A stretch of DNA of 64,000 bases from Callipepla californica brunnescens (taxonomy: Eukaryota > Chordata > Aves > Galliformes > Odontophoridae), in the NCBI GenBank assembly GCA_023055505.1, contig JALIRH010000045.1, forward strand, positions 558,001 to 622,000, written 5' to 3'. This document shows positions 36,201-46,800 of this stretch, piece after piece. The position numbers were made by a program, and so were the translations under genes. Each line of letters starts with the position of its first letter. The first letter of the stretch is position 1. The notes under the pieces are model-generated. The model searched no databases. It was given only the letters and a program-made list of their open reading frames with translations, and was not told the origin of the DNA.

Positions 36201-39200
36201 ATGTGGTGTCCAGCAACAAAGAAGCCAAACGAAGCAGAGCCAGGACTCGGACTGAGAAGAGGAGCAGTGTGACCTCAGAGGATACAAAAGCCCAGAGTTC
36301 AATGTCTTCCTCCTCCAAAGAGAACCACACCAGACCTCAGAAAAAGCCACCAGACACTGTAAGAGCTATTTATATTAAGGCCACCCCAAAGGTTATCCCA
36401 AGGGAGTTATAGAGTACAGCCGTTGTCAGAAAGTGTCTGTTGCTGCTCTGAGCAAAAATACTGGTGTGTTGTTTTTTTTTCCCCATTCTGACTGTTTTCA
36501 TTTTTACCAGTGTTCCTGGTGTCTGTGCTTCATTGCTCCCTCTAATGTGCACATCAGAGCTTTGAGCTAGCAAGCAATGGATATCTACTCAAATGGCAGA
36601 GGAAGCAGGGGGCTTTGTTGGGTTCCCTGCAGAACAGGCAGTCCATCCTAATGCAGAAGGATGTCTAGGGAGAAAAGGAAACAATACGAATAAAAGCAGG
36701 AATGTAAGCGAAATAAATCTGCGTCAGAACCATTGCAGGCTGTGGTTGTGTGCTGACAGGTGCAGGGCACAGCAGCTGGCTCCCCAGGAAGGGCTAACAA
36801 GGACATTCCTAGCCCCCGTCAGCTCCTGGCACGTGGGGTTTTGGAGCTAAGTTGCTGCTTCCTCTTGGCTCGCTCTGAAGCTGTTCAGTAAAAGCCAAGC
36901 CTTGGCTGACTGGCTGCTTGCTGTGGATGTGAAGGATGTCTGCGGTTTGCGTTCCCTGGAAATGCAAGTCCTGCTGTCTTTGAGATGCAATCTTGGCCAG
37001 ATTCCTCAGCAGAGCAAGCATCTCTAGAAATCGTTGTTGCTGGGCAGCCTGGTTGTCCTCAGCTTGCTGCTGTCTGGGAGCTGTTTGCTGGAACATAATG
37101 CTCGGCTGCTTTCTCTGCAGGCCCTGATCAGCAGGGGAAGGGAGCTGCTGCAGAAGGCCATGAAGAATCAGGTGAGCAGCACGTGGCCTGGCTCCTTGAG
37201 CTGAGTGTTCAAAGGACTGCTGATCAGTGCAGAACCAGAGCCAGGTGCTTTCAGAGCCCCTCCCTGCTGAGGGGAACAGATTGGGGCTGGTAAAGGTATG
37301 ATTCTGTCCAGTGATCCTTTGAAGCTGGTGGCTCTGCAGAATGCTGTGCAGTGCTTCTTCACAGAGCCACGCCTTCCTTCCCTGATAGCTCCTAAGGTTT
37401 GTCCCAGTGATCTGGTTGCTCCATGCAGGGGAATTATTAGCACAGGACCATGATTAGATGAACTTTTAGCCTAGAAAGAACTAAAGCCACATTGCTGGGG
37501 CAGTGGAGTCAGTCAGTGACCACTTGGGAACCTCACAGTAGCAAGAATTAAAATCTGAGCTATGTTCTACAGTGATTTGTGGTAGATAGAGATGAGTTTG
37601 AACCTTCTGTGCCCACATGTTAACAACCCCTGCACACTGGCTCTTCAACTGAGCAATGAGAAAAGCCCGCTGAGCTGGGTTTATTGCTGCTTAGAGCTGT
37701 TCCTTGACAAAGCTCTCTGTTTGCACAGGACACCTGCAGTGGCAGCAGCATCCTCGCCAATGCTCGCTTGTGGGGAGTCCAGATCGTGCACGTGGATGGT
37801 ATCCTTCTCTGTTATGCTGGAATTCAGTTTCTGGGAATCGGTAAATTGATTTTATTTTAGAGAGAGGCTGTGCAGAACGAGTACAGTGAATGTGGGATGG
37901 GGGATGGGAGGAATTATGAGAGATACATGGTATTTAGTTGCTCTTTGCACACGTAGAGCACGCTACTGTCACGTTCACCATAGTATGCTGTGAGATACTG
38001 ACTGCTGGAAATGTTAATAGCTCAGTCAGTGCCTGAATTCATTCCAAAGAGGGACTGTTTTTAAAGCGACCTGGAAGTACAGGTGGTAATAACAGCAGGA
38101 CTTGGTGGGTTTTAATTGAGGTGCTGCTGGTTGAGGACCTGCGCTGGAAGTGCTTCCTGCCTCAGTGATGGATGGGGAAGGGGTGATGGGGCAGACAGAT
38201 GATGAAACTGTGCTTCTAATAATAGGCCTGGAGTAAAAGGTTCCTGAGTGTCCTGTGACAGTGACATACTGCTGTGGCTGCGCTTGTCTGGATGTGCAGC
38301 AGAGACTGCGAGCACCCGTTCCTGAGCAGTCAGCTCTGAGCTGCAGCACTGTCACAGTTCTGTTGGGGCTTTCCAATGTCCACGTGCTGAACAGTGCCTG
38401 GTAGTTTCTCACTGCTGCAGAGGCTTAAAGCCAAGGAACAAGATGGGGTTCCTTCCTCAAAGCACCCACTCTTCCTTGGCTTGCTCTTGGGTGTATTAAC
38501 TGTGTAGTAGTGATGCTGTGCCTTGCTGAGCTCCTTGACAGCCCTCCCCCACAGAAATGTTGTTGTATGCTCAGCAGCTACTGCGTGCTGCCTCGGGAGC
38601 ACGGAAGTGGAGTGCAAAGGTGAGTGGCCGAAATGCAGCCCAGTTGGAGGTGCTCAGGACCTCTCAATAGCTCTGTGGAGTCCTTCTTGTTCCTCTAGTG
38701 GAGGGGTCAATGTGAAGGAAGGGCAGAGGATGAGATGAGCAGCCTGGATATCATATTTAAGTACCTCTAGGTAACTTGTCAGCCAAAATATTGTGAGAGA
38801 GGGAGTGGGTGGGAGCGGGGGATGCAGTCTGCAGTGCAGAGGCAGTGAAGTGGTGAGTGGGTGCTGTAAATCACTGCTGCTCTGGGATCAGGAATTGCTG
38901 CTCTGCCTGCCCTGGCTCCCATAGTGAACTTGTTGCTCTCTCCTCCAGGCAAAGTGCCCCATGCCCGGATCAGGAGCTCGCACAGGTAGGCCTGGAAGTG
39001 GTTTCCCTGCATGTTCACACTCAGAGCTGCTTGGAAAAGCCTCAGAATTTGAATACCTGTCTGAAACTTCAACAGACAAAAAATATGATGACGGATCAAG
39101 GCAGCTTCTCTTGGACAGTTTTTGCAGCTCCTTGTCTGTCTGCAGCCTGGTGCATTGAGGGTGTTCTGCCTTCCATTTCAGGCGGTGTTCTTAAAACCCC

Positions 39201-42200
39201 GTGCACAGTTTGCAGCTTAACTCCCAACATCCCAAGGCACTTAGCAACTGTGCTGCTGGCGCTGCTCAGCTCGCTGGCTCCAGCGGAGTTCTGAAGTACA
39301 GCGCATCCTCCAGCGGAGAGCACGTTCCTCACAGCCCACTCACTTCTGCTAGGCTGAAATGTGCAGCTGAGACACCAACCTGGAGCTAATGCTTCCAGGG
39401 AGGGGGCTGGGAAGCACAGGTTCTTATCTGCAGGAGTGAAGTGCGGTGCTGGAAGCTGGTTTATGATTTTGCTCACTGGAGAGCATCGTAGAGCAGAATC
39501 CAACCTGGATTCTTCCAGTGTGATCTTCCTGTCCTGGGGGGAAAGGTGGTGTTGGGGGGTTGGGGGAAGGGTATGAGAAGCTGTCAGGTAAGGCAGATTG
39601 CCTGCTGAACTCAGAGCTCGTGGTCATGGCACACTTTGAGCTCTTCTGGGGACTTGTGGTGACAGCTTGTCAGCGCTCAGCCCTCTGCCACGAGCGCTTC
39701 TGCACAAACATTGATCCTGTGCGTAAATAGCGGCTTCAGTGACGTAGGGGCGCGTCTGATCTGAGCTCAGGGCTGAGAGTCGAGGAACGCAGTGCTGAGG
39801 ACAGCTGGGTTCTGCCTTCAGGGACAATGAGGCTGAAGCTCCTTTGCAGAGAATATGGCTGAGCTGCAGGATGACAGGGAAACAAAACCTCTCCCTTTAG
39901 GGGCATGGGAGAGCTGATTTGAGGGCTGGGCAGGTGCTGGCAGGAATACTTTGGTGTTTGTTTCTTTAGCAGCTCTGGGCTTGGATTTTCAGGCATGGTG
40001 TTCACAGGTGTGAGGAGTGCTGATGAATCCAGCTCTGTTGGGGAATGAATAAATAGGGAGGGAAGGTTAGGCTGGAGGGGCACTGAGCACCTGAAGGGGC
40101 TGTGGGTGTCCCTGCTCGCTGCAGGGAGTTGGAATAGAGGGCCTTATCAGGTCCTTCCAGCTCAAACCATTCAATGACTCTGTGAATCTGGCAATCCTAA
40201 CCAGCTTCTCTTTCCAGCAGAAAAACTGAAGCCCCCTTTTTTGAAGGTTGAAGACCAGAGCAGGTAAGAGAGACCTTTCCAAATATCACAGCCAGACTAC
40301 ATGAGAACTCCTGGGGGAGGAACCTGTTACTGCTCCTCCTCATGGGTGGGATGGTGGATATTCTGTCCCCGTGCAGAGTGTGGCTGCTTTGAAGGAAGGT
40401 GATGCTCTCCGTGGCATTCCCCAGGAGGAGGCAAGTAGGGTTTAGAGAAATAATCCTTACGGTTTGTGTGATGGGGAAAAAGGTGCTCGGTGAGAGCTGG
40501 CAGCAGTTACTTCCTTGCTCAGATTCCACACGTGACCATCTCAGGTCACTTAATCTGCTCGAGGCCTTTGAAATAGGGAAAGAGATTGAAACACGGGAGG
40601 TCAAAGCTTGTAACTCGATTACAGCACCCAGCCCAGGGGGATCAGATCTCTGCGGTGTTTCTGACAGTGTTCAGAGCACTAATTAATTGCTCTGAAGACA
40701 ACATTAAAGGTGACTGCAGGGTCAAATACCCCTCTGACAGAGGGACAGCTCTGACTGTGCCACCATTGCTTCCTCATCTATTTCTTCCAGGCAGTTCCGG
40801 CCCTTCCACCACCAGTTCAAGAGCTTTCCTGGCCTCAACCTCCTGGCACCCAAGGGCTCCAGCCCGTTTGAGCCTCCAAAAAGCCTCTCCAATTCCTGCA
40901 GGGCCAGGTAGGTTGTAGCCACTTTGGTGCAAGCTTTTAACCCTGATGGCTAACAGAGCTTGCAGGAGCACTTGTGCAGTGAGAGGAGCCCTGCTCTGGG
41001 CTCGACAGCTGCAGCTCAAAGGCAGTGCTGTGTCCTTGGCCCTAAATCCAGCAGCTGGGTGCGTGCTGGAGGGCAGGGAAGAGCTGTGCTGTCACCTTGT
41101 AGGGCTGTGGAGGGCTGCCTGGTGCACAGCAATGGGGAGAAGAGCCTCCGGTCCACAGCAGTGCTGAAGAAGAAGAGGGGATTTTGTGAGTGCTGCCAGG
41201 AGACGTTTGAAGAGCTGCAGAAGGTAAAGGCTCTGCTGGGCCATGGCTCATCCCAGCAGTTATGCGGGCTTCATGTTGCTGTAGGTGATCGTGGTGTGGC
41301 TGTTGGTGGTACTGTCCCTTCAGAAGTAGGGTGGGTTCATGTGGCCTTGATGTGGTTGGATCTGCCCTGCAGGCAGAAGCCGTAGAGCTGCTCAGATTTC
41401 CTGGTCTTGGGTCAGTGGTGGTTCTGGAGATCATGAGATGCTCATCCGTGGGTCTTGGAGTGCCTCCAAGGTGTAACCCACTACGTGGTGTGTAAGGTGA
41501 GAGGAGCTGCTCCGTGGCAGCTGGGGGGCATGGGCTGATCAGAGAGATAAGGACAGGGTTTTATCTCCTGCAGGACACCAACGTGGCTTCTAGAGCCCCA
41601 ACCTTCAGTGACAGCACCTATTTTACTGGCTGCTGAGAGGGCTGTGGGCTGCTGTTAGGTACACACAGCTCCTCATTGTTCTGCTCTCATAGACACCTCT
41701 GTGGGCAGCTGGGGTAACAGTGCTGCTTCCAAGCAGTGGGGTCTGTCTGGTGGGAGGGCTGTGTGCCCCATGGGCTGCAGAGCTGCCTGGTCCTACACAT
41801 GTCCCTCTTGTGAAAGGATGAGTGTCCCTGAAGGGCCTTTTCCTCCTTCCAGCACCTGCAGAGCCCACAGCACAGGCGCTTTGCCCTGGATGACTCTCAT
41901 TACGCCTTGGTGGATCGTGTCATCATGCAGCTCACCAGCAGCTTCACAGGGCAGCTGCCCAGGTAACCCTGTGTGTCTGTACCATCAGGCACAGAGCCCC
42001 ACCAGTCAGAAATTCCCCGAGGAAGGGTTCCCAACCTCCTGCACTGTGAGGAAAAGCTCCATCTCACTGTGGGGAGGGTGTTGCCGGGCCTTGAGATGGA
42101 GCATTAACGGATGGTTCTTTTCAGGGCGCCGCTGTCCTGCCTGACAGATGAGCACTTAATGCCTCGAGCACAGCGTGCTGCAGGAGCTGAGGTGCTGACA

Positions 42201-42677
42201 GCAGAGTTGGGGGAGGAGGGGCAGTGGTGTGAGCAGGGGGCTGTGGGGCTGCTGGGCCACGATCCCCTCCCCAGCACTGAGGAGAGCTCACCCTGCCTGC
42301 CCAGGGATGAGATCAGTAATCCCACGGAAGCAGAGGGGCTGACTGGGAGCTGCCCTTCGGGGTTTTCTGCTGGAGCCAGGGCAGCAACTGCTGCTCTGTC
42401 TGAACTGCACAGACCTCTGCACGCTCCTCCTGCCCGCAGGAAGCGCCCGCTGCCCCCCCCTCAGCCCACCCCACTGGGGAAGAAGCCCCGAGTGGAGCTG
42501 GGGTGCATCCCTGCCCCGTGTCCTGGGTTCCCACAGACCCGTCCCTGCAGCACAGCAGCTCCCCGTGACTTTGGGATGAGTTCTGAGTCAGACTGGGACG
42601 TCCCACCGCTCTCCACGCTGCTCCAGGACAGCAGGATCTGCTCTGTGGATGGGGATCTGCTCTGCCCGGTGCTGTAG
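33134..42677 (+). CDS. DBF4B: DBF4B, regulatory subunit of CDC7 kinase
   Basis: DBF4B (DRF1/ASKL1) binds and activates CDC7 for S-phase and M-phase progression in the nucleus. Exons: 33134-33238, 36167-36358, 37121-37171, 37729-37798, 38555-38619, 38949-38985, 40218-40263, 40791-40907, 41103-41223, 41853-41962, 42125-42677. They total 1467 bases in phase, 488 residues. Domains: motif N/BRCT-like (about 10-160; FLSKEVSYVVSSNKEAK, WGVQIVHVDEM), motif M (about 177-205; PPFLKVEDQSRQFRPFHHQF), motif C zinc finger with C256, C259, H269, H275 (CxxC-x9-H-x5-H). The C-terminal 185 residues are disordered with basic patches RRKRP (409-413) and KKPR (424-427), possible NLSs. The tail is not alignable by eye to human. 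Intron 4 is U12-type; exon 7 has a NAGNAG acceptor. Confidence 0.93.
33522..33670 (-). mobile_element. CR1 LINE 3' fragment
   Basis: In DBF4B intron 1. It begins with repeated TTCATAGATTCATAGATTCA, the CR1 terminal octamer in reverse, then TTAGGTTGGAAAGGACCTAC. Low divergence suggests a relatively young copy. Confidence 0.85.
33715..34975 (+). mobile_element. CR1 LINE with decayed RT C-terminus
   Basis: In DBF4B intron 1. Starts in the RT/C-terminal ORF zone (a worn equivalent of the 'FADDTKL' stretch lies near 34095-34120). It runs through AGTCTGGGGCCACCAGTACA (34434) and GAGGTGCTGGAACAGTCTGC (34729) to the terminus CCAACCTTGATGAATCTATG at 34949-34968. Reading frame is broken repeatedly. 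Confidence 0.8.
35178..35425 (-). mobile_element. CR1 LINE 3' fragment
   Basis: TTCATAGAATTGTTTTGAGT then TGGAAAGGATCCTTTAATGC and the reverse CR1 consensus to about 35420. Third CR1 in DBF4B intron 1. Confidence 0.8.
37799..38554 (+). other. DBF4B intron 4, U12-type GT-AG
   Basis: The donor reads GTATCCTTCT directly after ...CACGTGGATG. The branch-site match TCCTTGAC lies at 38532-38539, 15 nt before the CACAG acceptor ending at 38554. Both signals fit the minor-spliceosome consensus. Phase 1, junction G|AA = Glu, giving HVDEMLLYAQQ against human HVDEMMMHVQQ. Length 756 bp. Confidence 0.85.
40075..40195 (+). mobile_element. CR1 LINE 3' end
   Basis: In DBF4B intron 6, just before exon 7: GGAGTTGGAATAGAGGGCC then TCCTTCCAGCTCAAACCATT and a worn ATTCAATGACTCTGTGA terminus. 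It lies close to the exon 7 acceptor (40217) but ends before it. Confidence 0.75.
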
Positions 42678-43225
42678 CGGCTCTCTGAGCTGGATGGGGG
42701 CTGCAGGAACTGCTGAGCAGGGTGCAGGGACACCTTTCCCCCAATTTCAGACCTTTTTAGGCAGCTGGACTAACTCTGACCACCTCCTGGGCCCTTGGGG
42801 TGGGGGGAAGCTGGGCAGTGCCCCACATCTCCTGGGGGCAGTACATCTTCATCCACTGCCCACTGCCAGGGCCTGTGGTGGTGGGTGAGCAGTATGGGCA
42901 GCATCCTTCTGCCCCAGGCCCTGAGGAGTGGCACACAGCAGTGCTCTGAGCTTGCTCCTATCGCCCCATATCACCAGGAGGGTGGCACTGCAGTGTCCTC
43001 AGAGCTGTGGGGGGGCTGCAGTGCCCCTCTCCTGTTGGGATGGTTGGGGAGGGGGGAGGGAGGCTGTGACCTCACTGCCCTCAGCATCTTTCCCCCCCCC
43101 CTCCCATGCTACAGTTGTGGTTGGGGTGGGTGTATTTGCAGATGTAATTAATGGGCACTGAGCTGTTTGGTTTTTTCTTTGTTTTTAAGTGAAACTTTTA
43201 ATAAAATGAAAGAACGGAGACCGCT
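42678..43225 (+). other. DBF4B 3'UTR
   Basis: Sequence from the DBF4B stop to the AATAAA at 43200-43205. G/C-rich with no further coding signal. Confidence 0.7.
43200..43205 (+). terminator. DBF4B poly(A) signal
   Basis: AATAAAATGAAAG about 520 bp after the stop, followed by TGTGCTGGGTGAAATGTG, a GU-rich downstream element. Confidence 0.75.
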
Positions 43226-43439
43226 GTGCTGGGTGAAATGTGTCAAACTCGGAATAGCATGAATTTATGGGGGGGTTGAGGGGGTGGGGGCGGGGAAGGA
43301 GCTGCAGGGGATTGCAGAGCGTGCCTGCCTCCTGTCCTGGGTTGGGGGGGGCAGTGGGGTCGCTCATGTGCGTGGGGTTGGGGGGGCTGGGGTGGCTGGG
43401 AGTGTGCAGAAGGGACCACAGCCCCCACCGAACAGCTTT

Positions 43440-43815
43440 CAGTGTGGGTTTACGTTTGGATTTCGTTGCACGGGCTCAGCACCCATCAGATCTCCATCCC
43501 CTCTTTGTCCCACTGCCGCGGGACCGGCGGGAATCCATCGTTTACCCCCAAACCGCCCCAAAATGGTGCGTTTCCCCCGCAGCATCCCCTAAAAGTGGGG
43601 CACCCCATTACCGCCGGGGGCGGCTCCGCTGCACCGCCGCATCCGCAGCCGCCGGGGGAGGGGGGGGGGGGGGGGGGGGGGAGGGGCGGTGCTGCGGACG
43701 GGGACGGTGCGGTGCAGCGCTGTGCGGGTGGTGGGGGCGGCCCCTCCGCACCGCTCCGCTCCGCACCGCTCCATCCCCGGCCCCGGGGGGCGGAGGGGCG
43801 GATGATGCGGGAGCG
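43440..43815 (+). promoter_or_regulatory. ADAM11 CpG promoter/5'UTR
   Basis: Strongly GC-rich stretch leading to the ADAM11 ATG at 43816. It carries a G-run of 22 at 43660-43681 inside a longer G-rich tract (43654-43687), able in principle to form a G-quadruplex. Repeated CGCACCGCTCCG-type words lie at 43745-43775. The DBF4B gene ends only about 600 bp upstream. Confidence 0.6.
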
Positions 43816-46800
43816 ATGAGCGCGCTGCGGGGCTGGGGGTGGCTGCTGGCCGCGCTGCTGTCGCTGACCCCGAGAGCAGGTAGGTTCCCCCGCTCCCCTC
43901 CGGTCCGTCCCCGTCTCCTCTGGTTCCCCCCCCCCCCCCCCCCCCCTCCCCTCACCCCCGGACCCTCCGGCCCCACCGCTGCGGTGTTTGGATGCGGCGG
44001 TACCGCACCGCACCGCACCGCCCCCGTGTGCGTTCTCCGGGCGTCCCCTGAGTGTCCCCTGGGACGCAGTGCCACGATGCTGAGTGCCCCCACCCCGGGA
44101 CGCGGCCCCACCGCAGCCCCTCCGCGGCCCCACGGCCTCGGGACCCCCATAGGACGTGTCCTCACTGGGGCCCCTCCATGTCCCCCGGTCCCCAGGTGTC
44201 CCTTTTGTGATGCAGCATGGCCTTGGGTCCCCCTCAGGACACGTCCCCATCACAGCCCCTCCACATCCCCGTGTCCTCAGGACCCCCAGGATGTGTTTAT
44301 CCCCTCCATGTGCCCCAGGTCCCCAGGTGCCCCCTTTGGCACGTAGCAGGCCTCAGGTCCCCATTGCAGCCCCTCTGTGTCCCCTGAGTCCTCAGCTGTC
44401 CCTTTGGGAACGCAGTATGGCCTTGGGTCCCCCAGAACAGATCCCCAGGGCAGTGTCCCAAATCCTCTCCAAGACATGTCCCCATTGGGTCCCCTCCATG
44501 GCCGCCAGATCTCCAGGTTCCTGTGGCTTTTGGGTCCCCATAGAAAAGTCCCCATCACGTCCCCTCCACATCCCCCAGTCCCCAGGTGTCCCTTTGGCAT
44601 GCAGCATGGCCTTGTGTCCCACAGGACATGTCCCTATTGCGGCCCTCTCACCCAGGTCCCCATGGTATCAGGTCTACCCAGGACCTGTCCCCAACACAGC
44701 CCCTCACAGCCTTGAGTCCCCCCAGAAACATCCCCATTGAAGCCCTTCCATGTCCCCATGGACTCAGGTTTCCCCTAAAAATGTCCCCAATGGGTTCCCT
44801 GCATGTCCACCAGGCCCCCACATCCCCAGCTGCCCCCAGATGAATCCCTACTGCTGCTTCTCCATGTCCCCTTGGTTCCCCCAGGATGTGTCCCCATCGC
44901 AGTCCCTCTTTGTCCATTGGGGCCCTATGGCCTTAACCATGGGGCACCCAATCCTTAACTGCAGGGCACCCAACCCACATCTACGGGGCACCAAAGCCAT
45001 GTCTATGGGGCACCCTTTCTTTAACCATGGGGCACCCAGCCCAGGTCCACAGGACACACAGCTCTTGACCACGGAGGACCCCACCTCTGACCTTGGGGCA
45101 CCCAACCCACGTCTCCCAGCACCAACCACCACTCCTGGCCCGCAGGTCCCGCAGGTGCCACCCCACAGCGGAGGCTGCCGTGGGCCGGCTGGCCGGAGGG
45201 ACGGGCGCTGTCCGAGGTCACCCACCCCAGCAGGTTGGTGAGGCACAGCGCGGGCGGAGAGGTCCTGAAGCATCAGCTGGACACCAAGGTCCGGAATGAG
45301 TCCGGAGCGGGAGGCGGCCCCGTAAGTGCACCGCGTTCCCATCGCCCTAATGGGTTCCCATTAAAGCTCAGCTCCGGAGGTGCACGTGCAAGTCCACGGC
45401 TCATGCATAATGAATGCCACCGCTCGGCACTGGGGAGGCGGATCCGGCGCTGTGCCACGTGCCGGCGAGCCGCGCTTTGGGGTGGCCCCACACACCCAGT
45501 GCCGACCCCGCTCTCTTGCAGGGGGTGCACCTGGCTCGGGTCAGCTTCGTGGTGCGCGCCTTTGGGTCAGCCTTCGTCCTTGACCTGGAGCTCAACCAGT
45601 GAGTGTCCACGTGAGCCCGCCGTGGGGTGACCCCTATCACGGGGCATCGCCACGGGGACGGGTGGGAGCCCCCTCAATGTGGACGGGGTCTCAGTGTCCC
45701 ATGGGGTTGGGACCCTCACCGTCCTCACCCCACTGCTGTCCCCGCAGCCACCTCCTCGCCTCGCACTATGTGGAGCGGCACCTCGGTGTTGGACAGAACG
45801 GCAGCAGCACGGTGAGACCTGTGGCCGTGCCATACTGTGCCATACCGTGCCATACTGTGCTGTGTTGTGCCATGCCAGGCTGTGCCATGTTGCACCATGT
45901 TGTGCCATGCCATGTGGTGCCATGCTGTGCCATACTGTGCTGTGTTGTGCCGTGCCAGGCTGTGCCATGCTGTGCCATGCTGTGCCATGCCGTGCTGTGC
46001 TGTGCCATGCTGTGGCATGTAGTGCCATGTTGTGCCATATTGTGCCATGCCGTGTTATGCCATGTTATGCTGTGTTGTGCCATGTTGCACCATGCTGTGG
46101 CATGTAGTGCCATGTTGTGTTGTACCACGTTGTGCTGTACCATGCCGTGCTGTGCAGTGTTGTTGTGCCGTGCTGTGCCATGCCATGCTGTGCCATGCTG
46201 TGCCATACTGTGGCGTGTTGCACTGTGTTGTGCCATTCCATGCCATGCTGCATTGTGTTGTGCCATACAGTGTCATGTTATGCCATGTTGTGCCATGTAG
46301 AGCCGTACCATGCCACGTTATGCCATGTTATGCCATGTAGTGCCGTACCATGCCATGTTATGCCACTTTATGCCGTGTTATGCCGTGTTATGCCATGTTG
46401 TTGTGCCATGTAGTGCTGTACCATGCCATGTTATGCCACGTTATGCCATGTTATGCCACATTATGTCATGTTATGCCACGTTATGCCATGTTATGCCCTG
46501 TTGCTGTGCCGTGCTGTGCCATGCAGCAGTGCCCCACGGGCTCAGCTCTGTGCCGTCCCTCAGGGCGCGGGTGAGCACTGCTACTACCAGGGCCAGGTTC
46601 GCGGGCGGCCCCGCTCCTTCGCAGCGCTCTCCAGCTGCCAGGGGCTGCAGTGAGTACCGACCCCAACCCCGAGCCAGCGCTGCACCCACAGAGCTGAGCT
46701 GTGGGCAGAACATCTCGGGGTTTCCTTTGCAGCGGGGTCTTCTCGGACGGACGGGATATATTCCTGATTGAGCCCCAGGCGGGCGCTGAGCACGGGGAGG

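Noticed and set aside
37700..37728. TTCCTTGAC, a U12 branch-site match, upstream of DBF4B exon 4
   Set aside because: The matching donor of intron 3 is CAG|GTGAGC, a standard major-class donor, so this is a chance match.
43267..44346. 359-codon plus-strand frame and a 255-codon minus-strand frame
   Set aside because: They run through the G- and C-homopolymers, ADAM11 exon 1 in another frame and a minisatellite; no domain.
45566..46413. Long open frames (up to 233 codons) on both strands, Cys/His/Met rich
   Set aside because: They lie in the decamer satellite; the unit has no stop in these frames and the peptides are simple repeats.
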